A stretch of DNA of 64,000 bases from Candidatus Pelagisphaera phototrophica (lineage in GTDB: Bacteria; Verrucomicrobiota; Verrucomicrobiia; Opitutales; Opitutaceae). This document shows positions 36,989 to 46,420 of this stretch, piece by piece. Each line of letters starts with the position of its first letter. Within the stretch, counting starts at the first letter, position 1. The translations under genes were made by a program, and so were the position numbers. The stretch spans positions 3,844,001-3,908,000 of the forward strand of contig NZ_CP076039.1 of the NCBI RefSeq assembly GCF_014529625.1. Direction: 5' to 3'. Under the pieces are notes generated by a model that did no database searches, was not told the DNA's origin, and saw nothing but the letters and a program-made list of their open reading frames with translations.

Positions 36989-37681
36989 TTAGCCGCTGGA
37001 CGTTTCCTTTATTCTAATGTTGCGGAAGGCCACGGTACAGCCTTTGCCATGGTCTTGGAAGGCAATCCATCCCTTTGACCTACTCATTTCCGAATCCTGA
37101 TCAATCAGCGTGGCAAAGTGGACGCCATTGATCTTTTGAATGACCATGTCACCCGAAGCAATAATCTCCATAGTATTCCACTCATTTTCGTTATAATGGG
37201 CTTGGATTGCGGCCGCATCTTCGAGCTTCGTGTTTACCCGCGTCCCATCACTAACAATCAGGGCCCTTTCTCCCGCAGTGGTCATCAAGAACCGGGCTTC
37301 ACGCTTTGGATGCTCCCGATCAATCAAGGAGTGATGCCAGAGTCCCATGACTTCTTGCCGCGCAATTTCTACTTGGTATCCAAAAACCTGCCACTCGCCA
37401 AGATCGTCACTGCGAACCTGCACACCTGAATTTCCCTTGTCCCAGCGAAACTCCAACCGGAGTGTAAAGTCGGTAGGCTGGCCGCCCCGCCAAATAAGCC
37501 AATTTCGATTTTCGGATACGCCGGTACACCAAATTTCATCACCACGTACTTCCCAAGCTCCAGGCTTGCCATCCCATCCGTCAAGATTCTCTCCGTTGAA
37601 TAGCTCGACAAATCCTGATTCGTCATCGGCATGCGATTGAGTCACTAGAATGAGAAGGAAAAAGACGAGAGCAGTTTTCAT
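36989..37681 (-). CDS. DUF1080-family protein (3-keto-disaccharide hydrolase domain)
   Basis: 230 residues with a signal peptide (1-18) and a concanavalin-like beta-sandwich: FVELFNGENLDGWDGKPG (start of the domain), LRLEFRWDKGNSGVQVRS, YQVEI and WNTMEIIASGD. This domain is found in secreted glycoside-handling proteins of Verrucomicrobia and Planctomycetes, and some members hydrolyse 3-keto sugars. It lies just upstream (in transcription) of the HEAT sulfatase, 43 bp away, so the two may be co-transcribed. Confidence 0.85.
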   Translation of the reverse strand: MKTALVFFLLILVTQSHADDESGFVELFNGENLDGWDGKPGAWEVRGDEIWCTGVSENRNWLIWRGGQPTDFTLRLEFRWDKGNSGVQVRSDDLGEWQVFGYQVEIARQEVMGLWHHSLIDREHPKREARFLMTTAGERALIVSDGTRVNTKLEDAAAIQAHYNENEWNTMEIIASGDMVIQKINGVHFATLIDQDSEMSRSKGWIAFQDHGKGCTVAFRNIRIKETSSG

Positions 37682-37740
37682 AGTATAACTTGGTATTAGT
37701 AGGTGTTTTCTAATTCAGGCAACAGAATCAATGACATTAT

Positions 37741-37760
37741 AGAATCTCTGTTGAGATTCT
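37741..37760. other. Perfect 8-bp hairpin
   Basis: AGAATCTC, loop TGTT, GAGATTCT between the cytochrome c/sugar dehydrogenase gene and the DUF1080 gene. There is no T-tract on either side, so it is not a clear intrinsic terminator. It could be an operator or an RNA processing site. Confidence 0.35.
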
Positions 37761-37804
37761 TGTTGGGTCGAATATATCGGTGGAACGCGACTCCATACCA
37801 GTCC

Positions 37805-39262
37805 CTATTTCTCCGGAGTTAGTCGCAGAATCATGCCCCTTCGATCGATCAATACGTATAGGGATCCATCAGGACCAGTCTTTATTTCCCTGACTCGCCC
37901 AGACTCCTTCAGAACGACCTCCTCTTTTACAACTGTGTGTCCGTCGAGAACGACCCGAACGATTTGCTGATGCTTAAGGAAGCCCACGAGAAGGTTATTT
38001 TTCCAGTCCGGGAAAAGCGGACTGGTTGAGAATTCGATGCCCCCAACGGCAGGTGACGGAATCCAGTAGTGAATCGGCTCCACCATGCCGGGCAGCGACT
38101 TGTGAGGTGTTTGTACTGTTCCATCACGATCCAGTCCTTTAGTAGTCAAGGGCCAGCCGTAGTTTGCCCCTGCCTTAACTACATTGATCTCATCACCTCC
38201 CATAGGTCCATGCTCAGCCGCCCAAACCTCGTGGGTTTCTGGATGGAGGGCCATACCCTGGGCGTTGCGAGTCCCGTAAGCGTAGACCGTGGGAAGAACA
38301 CCGTATTTTTCCAACGAGTTGTAGGGGTTGCTGTCAACGGGTCGACCATCGTCATGCATGCGGTGAAACTTTCCTTCAGGACGGGCCAAGCTTTGGGAAT
38401 CGAGCATGCGGCCGCGATCGCCAATGGACAAGTAAAGATAGCCTTCGTGATCAAAAAGCATACGAGCGCCAAAGTGGTCGTAAACAACCGTGTAGTCCTC
38501 TGGCCGAGGATCGTAGACAACCTCCTCGTCTTCCCATCTACGGTCAACGATACGGCCTCGAACAATGCGGGTGGCACACCGTCGGTTCGGTTCATCGCCG
38601 ACGTTCAGATACCTCATCAAATCGCCGACGATTTCAGATACCTCATCAATATAGCACAGGTAAATCCATCCGTTTTCTACGTAGTTGGGATGGAGGGCGA
38701 CATCCATGAAGCCAAAGGATTGGCCCGATGGACGGGTTGCTGGCTTAGGAGTATTGGCAATCGGCCGGTTGTCTACCTCCCCATCTACGAGTAAGCGCAA
38801 TCGACCGGGAAACTCGGAAAACACGGCCGTGCGGTCATCGAGAAACTCAATCCCCCATGGCTGCTCCAAGCCTTCCGCCAAGACTTCGACCTTGAGATTG
38901 AAATGTTCGGTTTCAGAAAGCGGATTGGGCGGCGGAGGCTGGACCCCCATCTCTTTCTCGCGTTCCAGGATAAAGTTGAGGACCGCTTCGATCTGCTCGT
39001 CTTCGAGCACGCTTCCCCAGGCGATCATCTGCGTACCCGGGATGCCGAATTTGATATTGTCCCAGTGCAGATTGTATCCAGAAGCGTAGTTCCATATCCC
39101 GTCTAGAAAGCTGGAAGCCTGTCCCCCCTCCAGATTCGGGCCATGGCACTGGGCACAGTAGGTTGCGTAAATTTTAGCTCCATCGTCCAGATCTTGCGAC
39201 GACGCATTAGGCACAAGCCAAAGAATGGGGATTAAGGCACCTAACAGTCGCCATTTTTCAAT
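37805..39262 (-). CDS. Exported cytochrome c plus PQQ-type sugar dehydrogenase fusion
   Basis: 485 residues from an unusual ATT at 39262 preceded by AGGAGG at ideal spacing; the first ATG in frame (39388) would add 42 polar residues before the signal peptide and has no ribosome site. The signal peptide ends NASSQ. Residues about 24-110 hold one cytochrome c with CAQCH and a distal Met (GTQMIAW). A six-bladed glucose/sorbosone-dehydrogenase (YliI-type) propeller follows, with GLEQPWGIEFLD and GTRNAQGMALHP. It likely oxidises a sugar and hands electrons to its own heme. Start choice is tentative. Confidence 0.78.
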   Translation of the reverse strand: MEKWRLLGALIPILWLVPNASSQDLDDGAKIYATYCAQCHGPNLEGGQASSFLDGIWNYASGYNLHWDNIKFGIPGTQMIAWGSVLEDEQIEAVLNFILEREKEMGVQPPPPNPLSETEHFNLKVEVLAEGLEQPWGIEFLDDRTAVFSEFPGRLRLLVDGEVDNRPIANTPKPATRPSGQSFGFMDVALHPNYVENGWIYLCYIDEVSEIVGDLMRYLNVGDEPNRRCATRIVRGRIVDRRWEDEEVVYDPRPEDYTVVYDHFGARMLFDHEGYLYLSIGDRGRMLDSQSLARPEGKFHRMHDDGRPVDSNPYNSLEKYGVLPTVYAYGTRNAQGMALHPETHEVWAAEHGPMGGDEINVVKAGANYGWPLTTKGLDRDGTVQTPHKSLPGMVEPIHYWIPSPAVGGIEFSTSPLFPDWKNNLLVGFLKHQQIVRVVLDGHTVVKEEVVLKESGRVREIKTGPDGSLYVLIDRRGMILRLTPEK

Positions 39263-39528
39263 AAAGCAACCTCCTCTGCGTCTCCAATACTCGCTCGCTA
39301 CACTGTTCAAAACATGAGTCCGGTTACTGGAGTAAGAGCGGACGAATTTACAATTTAGGTCTCGACTAAGATTAAACTGCTTAAACACCTCTCAGTTATC
39401 AGAAAGAAATCGAGGAAATTCAAGAAAGGATAAGCCAGTTAGCTCACAGTTCTCATCGGTTCATAGTCTCGCAGCCAACGAAAACACATGACCTTGAAAA
39501 CTAAGCCCTCGCCAAGAAGCCGATCTAC

Positions 39529-41082
39529 CTACCTCTGACCGCTCTGTTTCATGCCCTCCAACTCGTCTTCAGGAAGATCGTACGCAGCGCGTAAGCGATT
39601 GAGTTGTGCCAATAGGTTTTGCTGGATTTCCGGATTCGCCTGACCGTAAATGTTCTCCATTTCCATTGGGTCGTTCTTAAGGTCGAATAGTTCCCAGGTA
39701 TCGTTTTCCTCGTCCGGGTAGCGAATCAGTTTAAAGTGGCCATTGGTCACGCCGAAGTGAAGCGGGACCCCATGCCCGCCGTGCTCGTAGTAATGATAAT
39801 AGTGATACTCGCGCCAATCTTGCGGCGTTTCATTCTTAAAGATCGGCACCAAGGAGCGGCCTTGCATGTCGTTTGGTATTTCAGCACCCGCTAAATCTAA
39901 GAAGGTCTGAGCGAAGTCTAAATTAGAAACGATGTCCGTATCATTGACCGTGCCAGCTTTTGTGACGCCCGGCCAACGGACCAACAAGGGTGACCTCAGA
40001 GACTCTTCGTACATCCAGCGCTTATCGAAAAGTCCGTGCTCGCCCAAATAGAATCCCTGGTCCGATGAATATATAACGATAGTGTTGTCAGCTAGGCCAC
40101 TCTCTTCCAAATATTCGAGCAGCTGGCCAATACTCTCATCTACCGCCTTCACGCACCGAAGGTAGTTTTTGATATAGCGTTGGTAGTTCCATTTGGTGCG
40201 CTCGACATCGTTTAGATTGGCGGCCAACATAGCCTCGTTGCGAGGGCGAAAGTAGTCATCGAAAGGCTTAAGCTGCTCAGGTGTATGCTTGGAGGAATAC
40301 TTGATCATGAGTCGGTGATCGTTCATCTCCTCCAACATGCGTGCCCGATTTTGCGAGATGGGCCGTGCTCTGCCTGTATAGTCGTCGAATAATGTCGACG
40401 GCTCTGGCATTTCAATGTTGTCGAATAACTCCAAGTGCCGAATCGCCGGTTCCCAGCGACCATGCGGTGCCTTCTGCTGAACCATTAACAGAAACGGCTT
40501 ATCTGGATCGCGCTCCTCCTGGAGCCAATCTAGGGACCGCTCGGTAATGATGTCCGTCGTGTACCCAACATGGTCTACATTCTCGCCATTGGTGATAAGC
40601 ATTGGATTATAGTAAGCGCCCTGCCCTTTTAAGACCTCGAAGTGGTCATATCCGGTAGGCATCGATGCCAAGTGCCACTTACCGATGACTGCGGTTTGAT
40701 AGCCCGATTTTTGCAAATACTTGGGGGCCGTCGGCTGGGTACCGTCGAACTGGTCACCGTTTTGCCGAAAACCGTTCAAGTGCGAATACTTGCCGGTCTG
40801 GATAACCGCTCGGGCAGGTCCGCAAATTGAATTGGTTACATAGCACTTTCGAAAAAGGATCCCCTCACCGGCAAGCCGGTCTAGATTAGGAGTCGGGGCT
40901 ATATCGGCCAACATCCCTCCATAAGCGCTGATGGCCTGAGTAGCATGATCATCGGTGAAAATGAAAAGAATGTTCGGCCGCTCTTCCTTGCCAGCAAGAC
41001 TCAACAAGAAGGTGCATGATAAAAGCCCTAGCCTCGAGAAGGCACGGACCATGAACGAAACAGGAAGTATCAAATTCTGCAT
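39529..41082 (-). CDS. Sulfatase (S1-type, formylglycine)
   Basis: 517 residues. A leader with hydrophobic core (about 12-30) is followed by RPNILFIFTDDHATQAISAYGG, the active-site Cys87 in SICGPARA (C-x-P-A-R, a permitted variant of C-x-P-S-R), VIGKWHLA, YSSDQGFYLGEHGLFDKRWMYEE and a C-terminal WELFDLKNDPMEMENIYG. The HATQAISAYGG start and SDQGFYLGEHG block resemble marine polysaccharide sulfatases acting on fucoidan- or carrageenan-type glycans, but the substrate is not certain. It is monocistronic, followed on the same strand by the cytochrome/sugar dehydrogenase gene. Confidence 0.9.
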   Translation of the reverse strand: MQNLILPVSFMVRAFSRLGLLSCTFLLSLAGKEERPNILFIFTDDHATQAISAYGGMLADIAPTPNLDRLAGEGILFRKCYVTNSICGPARAVIQTGKYSHLNGFRQNGDQFDGTQPTAPKYLQKSGYQTAVIGKWHLASMPTGYDHFEVLKGQGAYYNPMLITNGENVDHVGYTTDIITERSLDWLQEERDPDKPFLLMVQQKAPHGRWEPAIRHLELFDNIEMPEPSTLFDDYTGRARPISQNRARMLEEMNDHRLMIKYSSKHTPEQLKPFDDYFRPRNEAMLAANLNDVERTKWNYQRYIKNYLRCVKAVDESIGQLLEYLEESGLADNTIVIYSSDQGFYLGEHGLFDKRWMYEESLRSPLLVRWPGVTKAGTVNDTDIVSNLDFAQTFLDLAGAEIPNDMQGRSLVPIFKNETPQDWREYHYYHYYEHGGHGVPLHFGVTNGHFKLIRYPDEENDTWELFDLKNDPMEMENIYGQANPEIQQNLLAQLNRLRAAYDLPEDELEGMKQSGQR

Positions 41083-41298
41083 TGTTTGACTTTCTCGCTA
41101 GCTTACTCGTCTGGCAAGGCAAGACCTAGAGCATGCTCGAAAAGATGCGCTGGCACGGGATTTCCTATTCAAATGGATTTATTCATTATTTTTCGTTAGA
41201 CCATCGTAATGAATGGTGCTTAGAAACAAGGTGTGAAGTCAGATTTCAAGGGATCCTTCAAAACCTCGCTAATTTGACAATACGCGAAAAGACCCTAA

Positions 41299-41330
41299 CA
41301 AAAAAGAGACCTGAAGGTCTCTTTGAAATT
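41299..41330 (-). terminator. Intrinsic terminator after the Gfo/Idh/MocA gene
   Basis: Stem AAAGAGACC (minus-strand reading) with loop TTCA and GGTCTCTTT, running into a T-tract (TTTTTTG) on the minus strand. It lies about 40-65 bp after the stop codon of the gene at 41367. Confidence 0.75.
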
Positions 41331-41366
41331 GTCTAAGGATTATCGGTCCTCGATAAGAGGAATCAG

Positions 41367-42773
41367 CTAGCCGTTGAGAGCCCATCCCTTGCGGTATTCC
41401 TTCCGCAAGAGGCGGTTCGCTTCTGGGCTATTCGTCACTTCCATCTTCTTCGCGTTGTAATCGATCTTTTTCCCTACATCGTAGGCCACAGCTCCAAGAA
41501 GTAGTTGCTCGATCAATACACCCGAGTAGTCAAAGTTGCAGGACGTCTTCAGGTCCGTCTTACAAGCATTAGTCCACTCTTCCCCGAAATTAGAGACCTG
41601 CCTTTCCGGAACCTTGATTTTGCTCGAATCGTAGTACGAAAGGTCCGCGGATTTTCCGTATGGGATAACCGTACGCGTCTTGAAATCAGCTACAATGAAT
41701 CCCTTAGTTCCTTTGAAAAGCGCTCCGTGCCCGATTTTTGTAACGTCGACGTAGCTAAGCGGAGATTTCGGCATATTACCACCCTGATGCCAAGAAACTC
41801 GAATCTTGCCGCGCCAGTCGTTGGCGGGATTGATACAGCTCGAGCTCATACGCGATGGTGCGACGTCCGGATTATAGGCCTCTCCCTCGGCTTGGGCTGA
41901 AATGGGATAGTCGGCATCAAGCGGGTTGAAAGCCAAATCCATGGTGTGGCTCCCCATGTCACCAATCTGCCAGTTGCCAAATTCGCGATACATGTTCCAG
42001 GAGAGGCAATTCGAACCCGTCGGCCATTTCGCTGAGTCCGTCTCAAAATAGGAATGCGTCTTTTGGCCAGTGCGCCAATTGAGTGCGGTGAAGTAGTCCG
42101 AACTAAAGGGTCTCTTTTGAGAGGGGCCGACCCAGAGATCCCAGTCTATAAAATCGGGAGCGGACCCGGTTGCCATGGGGTAACTTTTTTTATTATGGTA
42201 GCGATCACCCCAGGCATGCACATCCTGCAGCTCGCCAATGGCTCCTTCTCTGATGAGCTCGCGTATGTAGGCGAAATTAGGATCGAAATGGCGTTGAGTA
42301 CCACATTGGGTCGCGACCTTGTTCTGGTTCTCCAAATAGGTCTCACGGACCATTCGTGCTTCTTCCACGGTGTTCGCCAATGGCTTCTCGCCATACACGT
42401 GTAGTCCTCGATTCATGGCCCAAATAGAAATGAAAGCGTGATGATGATCAGGCGTACAGCAGACCACGGCGTCTAGATCTTTCTGGTCCAGGCATTTCCG
42501 CCAGTCTTTATACTGCTTGGCCTTGGGAAACTTCTGTCCGGCGGCCGCTAGGGCCTTGGAATTGATATCGCAGAGAGCGACCACATTCTCCTGCTCAAGC
42601 ATATTGAAATGGGCTTTAGCACGACCCCAGCAGCCTATCAGAGCGATATTCAGACGGTTACCGGGACGATTCTGCCCGAAAAGCGTACCGCTCGGCAGAA
42701 AAAGGAGACCCGCACCTGTCGAAGCGGAGGCTGCGAGAAATTGACGACGATTTGGAGTAGAAGATCTGTTCAT
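41367..42773 (-). CDS. Gfo/Idh/MocA-family oxidoreductase, Tat-exported, full length
   Basis: 468 residues. Tat signal NRRQFLAASASTGAG (about 8-22), then a Rossmann fold starting LNIALIGCWGRAKAHFN, the NAD(P)-sugar catalytic motif GEKPLANTVEEA (Lys in EKP) and the C-terminal alpha/beta domain with [29 protein letters not shown] and the end RKEYRKGW. These proteins oxidise or reduce sugars or their derivatives using NAD(P). It shares most landmarks with the deleted copy at 15204-16192. Located between two sulfatase regions, it may act on released sugars. Confidence 0.88.
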   Translation of the reverse strand: MNRSSTPNRRQFLAASASTGAGLLFLPSGTLFGQNRPGNRLNIALIGCWGRAKAHFNMLEQENVVALCDINSKALAAAGQKFPKAKQYKDWRKCLDQKDLDAVVCCTPDHHHAFISIWAMNRGLHVYGEKPLANTVEEARMVRETYLENQNKVATQCGTQRHFDPNFAYIRELIREGAIGELQDVHAWGDRYHNKKSYPMATGSAPDFIDWDLWVGPSQKRPFSSDYFTALNWRTGQKTHSYFETDSAKWPTGSNCLSWNMYREFGNWQIGDMGSHTMDLAFNPLDADYPISAQAEGEAYNPDVAPSRMSSSCINPANDWRGKIRVSWHQGGNMPKSPLSYVDVTKIGHGALFKGTKGFIVADFKTRTVIPYGKSADLSYYDSSKIKVPERQVSNFGEEWTNACKTDLKTSCNFDYSGVLIEQLLLGAVAYDVGKKIDYNAKKMEVTNSPEANRLLRKEYRKGWALNG

Positions 42774-43279
42774 GATATTATAAGTTAGAAATCTGCCTCC
42801 CTACGTCAATGAATTTACACGTCCACCATTCAAGAATCCGAGACTGGCAAATTATGAGGGTTTTATCGCCGATTTCAAGCTGATTGGCGAAAAAGCGAAA
42901 TAGGGTCTTTGATATCCTCTTTTAGTGGATGCTTGATTCCTAAAGACAACGGCACTATCCCTCTCGGTGGAGGCGGATCGGGTTCGCTGCTTTACAAGGA
43001 ATTCGAAAAAGACTCGAGAAGCTAGATACCTCCTATCCCGGCAGCTCCCCTTTTTCACGATTCACCAAAAGATAGCAGAGGATTTAAAGAAGATCATATC
43101 AAAAGCTTAGATTGGAATAATCTGCCGACAGATAAAATGCTAGAGTAAGAAAGCATTCCCTTTCGTGCTACCTGATCCACTTTGAGTACCCCTGAAGTCG
43201 AGGAACCTTTTCAGACGATTGCTCAGACGAAGCCGTTTCACTAACAGGTTGACAATTGACCCCTTCGTACTTTTCCGAG
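42774..43279. other. Intergenic region without recognised features
   Basis: 506 bp between the Gfo/Idh/MocA gene (minus) and the dioxygenase gene (plus). Only short open frames without protein-like composition are present. The promoters of both genes should lie here, but I could not place any element with confidence. Confidence 0.5.
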
Positions 43280-44215
43280 ATGGGTACTACCCAAATGACA
43301 AGATCAATTTTAGCAGGGCCAGCAGTGTGGAAAGGCGATGGGCTGTCGCAAAGTCCGGATTGGAAATGGGATTTTTCCAACACCGATCCAAGAGCAATTC
43401 GCGAAGCACTGGAGAGTGGCCCCGGAGCGTTAATGCTCCACGGTTTTCCTATTGATCAGTACGATCGAAACGAGGCCCGCGAGGCATTTCGGTCCTGGTG
43501 TGGCGAGCTAGGGAATTTGCTCGCTCAGAATGAAAGAGGCGACACTGTATTCGAGGTTACGGATGCAGGGTTTGGCTCCAGTGACCTACGTATTCGCGGA
43601 CCAAATACTAATAAGAAACTTTCATTTCACACGGATCGTTGCGACGTCATCGTTTTTCTGTGCTGGAAGAAAGCCCTAATTGGGGGAGAGAACGAGGTGG
43701 TCAGCTCCATGCACCTCTACAACGAGATTGCCCAGAGGCGTCCCGATCTTCTAAAGATTTTGATGGAGTCGTTTACCTACAAGCGCCACACGGTAGATCT
43801 AGGGAATGAAAGCCGCTATTGTCAGCAGCCAATTTTTTCATTCCGCAACGGGTTTTTCGCCTGCAGCTTTCTACGGGTCTTGATTGATCGGGCCCATGCC
43901 GATCCGGAGCTGCCAGATCTGACCCCACAGCAGATCGAGGCCATTGACTTTCTTGAAGTAGTGGCGGGCGAGCCGGGCCAGTCCTGTCGTTTCATGCAAG
44001 AACGAGGCGATATTCTAATTCTCAACAACTGGGTGACGCTCCACCGGCGAACCGCATTCGAGGATGGGGAGAGTCCAGAGGAGAAACGCCGGATATTTCG
44101 CACGTGGCTCAGCATGCCCAATAGTCGGCCCATCGATGAGCGATTCGAGGCGAATTTCGGGGCTACAGGCGCGGGCAAAGTGAGAGGCGGTTTCCCCGTC
44201 TTGCGTGATGAGTAG
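43280..44215 (+). CDS. TauD/TfdA-like Fe(II)/2-oxoglutarate-dependent oxygenase
   Basis: 311 residues from ATG at 43280; a TTG at 43256 and an ATG at 43295 are the other start options. The jelly-roll pattern is visible: LMLHGFPIDQYD near the start, the metal pair in SFHTDRCDV (H-x-D) and the distal His/Arg in VTLHRRTAFED plus a late RRIFRTWL. TauD/TfdA enzymes hydroxylate small substrates such as taurine or phenoxyacetates using 2-oxoglutarate. In a sulfatase neighbourhood a sulfonate or sulfate ester is possible, but nothing shows the substrate. It is monocistronic. Confidence 0.82.
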   Translation: MGTTQMTRSILAGPAVWKGDGLSQSPDWKWDFSNTDPRAIREALESGPGALMLHGFPIDQYDRNEAREAFRSWCGELGNLLAQNERGDTVFEVTDAGFGSSDLRIRGPNTNKKLSFHTDRCDVIVFLCWKKALIGGENEVVSSMHLYNEIAQRRPDLLKILMESFTYKRHTVDLGNESRYCQQPIFSFRNGFFACSFLRVLIDRAHADPELPDLTPQQIEAIDFLEVVAGEPGQSCRFMQERGDILILNNWVTLHRRTAFEDGESPEEKRRIFRTWLSMPNSRPIDERFEANFGATGAGKVRGGFPVLRDE

Positions 44216-44265
44216 GCCGAATTTTCGAAAGACCAAATCGGTTACAAGCTAGAGTTTTCCCTGCG

Positions 44266-45717
44266 TCAATTGAGCCTGGACGTTTTCGCAAGGAGCATTT
44301 CCTTTAACTCTTTAACTAATACCGGGTTTTCTTCTGCCAAGTTCTGAGTTTCCTTCTTGGGAGAGGTGTGATCGTACAGCTCAGTGTAACCGTCTTTGTG
44401 AAGCACAAAGCGATAACGATCAGTACGGAGTGTTTGTGCTCTTCCGGTGTAAGCGAGAGCAGTGTGGCCTTTGGCATTTGGCTTTTCGATCTGAGGAAGA
44501 AGCGAGGTGCCGTGGGCGAAATCCGGTTGTTCCAAACCGGTGAGTTCACAAAGCGTCGGAAAGAGATCGACGGTCTCTACCACCCCGTTCGATTTGGCGC
44601 CCGGCTCTTTCATGCCGGGGGCGGAAATGATGAGTGGGGATCGCAGGGCTTCTTCGAAGAGGCAGTGTTTTCCCCAAATGCTGTGCTCTCCTAGGTGCCA
44701 ACCATGATCGCCCCAGAGCACGACAATAGTGTCTTTGTCCCGGCCGGTTTCCTTTAGTTTGGCGAGGATCTCTCCTACGAGATGGTCGACGTAGCTCACG
44801 CAGGCAGCGTAGTGGCGACGCACTTTGTCCGCGTAAGCTTTGTCTTCCCGCGGGTCCTGCCCGTGATGGAAGTACTGGTTCATGAATTCCCCAGAGGCAT
44901 GCCAGGTGCTTTGCCAGTCCGGCTTCTCTGGATGAGGAATGGGTGGCAACTCGACCCCTTCGTAGGGATCCATGTAGCGCTTAGGCGATCCGAATGGGAG
45001 GTGAGGCTTGATAAAACCGATGGCGAGAAAGAAAGGCGTGTGCGAGTTGGCCAAATTTTCGAGTTGTTCGAGGCCGGCAGCACCAATCAAGCCATCATGG
45101 TAGTCGGTGTCCTTGCCTTCGGCGCTCTGCATGACTTCCATTTTATTTTCAGAGAAAGACCCGATTGGTTTGATCTCACCGTGAATCAAGGAGTGCATGG
45201 CGCCTCGTGGGTGCTTCCATCGGCCGGTGGGCATGAGTTGACGATCCCAGGCACCGGGCATTTCGAGAACGTTATGGTCGTACCAGTCTTCACCGCCCCA
45301 ACCTCCTGGATGGTGCGAGACTTTTCCGACGGATACGGTCTTATATCCATTTTCCCGAAACCACTCCGGCATGCTTGGAGGAATGGATGCATCGGGGGAA
45401 TCCAGCTTCTCAGCCCGAGCGAAGAGAGATTGATTTCCATAGGGACCGTACTGCCCGGTTAGCATCGTGTAGCGGGAGGCACCGCAGGTGGGGGCGTTGA
45501 CGTAGTGATTGTGAAAGGCTCTGCCGGAGGCCGCGAGTCGATCGATATTCGGGGAGTGAATGTAATCGACGCCAAAGGACTTCAGCTCGGGGCGTAGGTC
45601 GTCGACGCAGATGAGCAAAATATTTTTCTTAGTCAATTCGTGCCCATCAGCTATTGCAGATTGGGTGCAGATTGAGAAGAGGAGAAGTGCGAAAGCGATG
45701 GGTGTGTAACGTTTCAT
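44266..45717 (-). CDS. Sulfatase (iduronate-2-sulfatase-like, C-x-A-x-R type)
   Basis: 483 residues with a signal peptide (1-23). [20 protein letters not shown] is the metal-binding start typical of iduronate-2-sulfatase relatives. Cys78 in TCGASRYTM is the formylglycine site, with Ala in the P position. [22 protein letters not shown] and the C-terminal [19 protein letters not shown] are family hallmarks. It is predicted periplasmic. It converges with the dioxygenase gene on the other side of a 50-bp spacer. Confidence 0.9.
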   Translation of the reverse strand: MKRYTPIAFALLLFSICTQSAIADGHELTKKNILLICVDDLRPELKSFGVDYIHSPNIDRLAASGRAFHNHYVNAPTCGASRYTMLTGQYGPYGNQSLFARAEKLDSPDASIPPSMPEWFRENGYKTVSVGKVSHHPGGWGGEDWYDHNVLEMPGAWDRQLMPTGRWKHPRGAMHSLIHGEIKPIGSFSENKMEVMQSAEGKDTDYHDGLIGAAGLEQLENLANSHTPFFLAIGFIKPHLPFGSPKRYMDPYEGVELPPIPHPEKPDWQSTWHASGEFMNQYFHHGQDPREDKAYADKVRRHYAACVSYVDHLVGEILAKLKETGRDKDTIVVLWGDHGWHLGEHSIWGKHCLFEEALRSPLIISAPGMKEPGAKSNGVVETVDLFPTLCELTGLEQPDFAHGTSLLPQIEKPNAKGHTALAYTGRAQTLRTDRYRFVLHKDGYTELYDHTSPKKETQNLAEENPVLVKELKEMLLAKTSRLN

Positions 45718-46186
45718 TATCAGGATAGGGGAAATTCAATAGTTCCAGTTTTGGGCACCCGTTAAACTGAAGGGGTGATTTCTCTGTATCAAGGTATAAT
45801 GCTCATCCGCTATTTCGAAAAGTTTCCGAAATTTTTCTGGCCCGCCGAAAAACCGCTAAACAACTCCTCTAGAGGGGCGAATGAAATCACAAAGCGATGT
45901 GGCTAGATTATCCAGATTTGACCTTAGTAAATGGAAATTACGGGACGATCTCGTCAGTTCGTTTGTAGTTTTCCAATTAACCCATCATGGAACTCAGAAG
46001 GTCCAATAAGCCGCTTTCGAGGTCTTGAAGTTATATTTCGAATTCAAAATTAGGCCTTTGAGCAGAGTAATACTCAGAGGGTGTTGCGATGCCATTAAAC
46101 GAATTTTCGACTCAAATAGGACCAACGAACGAAGAAATTGGACTTTTAGGACACTTGTTTAATCTCAACTTTCTGATTTTTCGCCG
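45718..46186. other. Intergenic region without recognised features
   Basis: 469 bp with no protein-like frame on either strand and no strong hairpin except a short CCTCTAGAGG palindrome near 45870. The sulfatase promoter (minus strand) should lie near its left end. The right end runs into the gene remnant at 46187. Confidence 0.4.
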
Positions 46187-46360
46187 ATGACCCGTTCGTT
46201 GAAACTGCAAACCGCCCGACGGCAACTCCTGTTTGCTATCGTGGCGGTTATCACGCTAGCTGCCGGACTGCATCCAAAGGAGTTCCGATTTCGCAACAGC
46301 GTGGAACGTAGCGCGGAAGGCACTTAATTGCACTTCGGCAAAATCGGGGTCCCCTAAACG
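46187..46360 (+). pseudogene. 5' remnant of a LamG/VanZ-linked membrane protein
   Basis: ATG at 46187 opens a 46-residue frame with a basic start and a hydrophobic helix (LLFAIVAVITLAAGLHP), then FRFRNSVERSAEGT and a TAA; in the same frame after the stop it reads LHFGKIGVP and a second stop. The pattern 'N-x-V-x-W/R-...-G-L-x-F-G-x-x-G' is what I know from the N-terminal part of bacterial LamG or VanZ-associated proteins. Two stops and the loss of everything downstream mark it as a remnant. Confidence 0.4.
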
Positions 46361-46420
46361 GATCCCAATCTCGACGTGACCACCGTGGAGATATTAAACT
46401 TGAATGGTTTTGAGTTGGCT

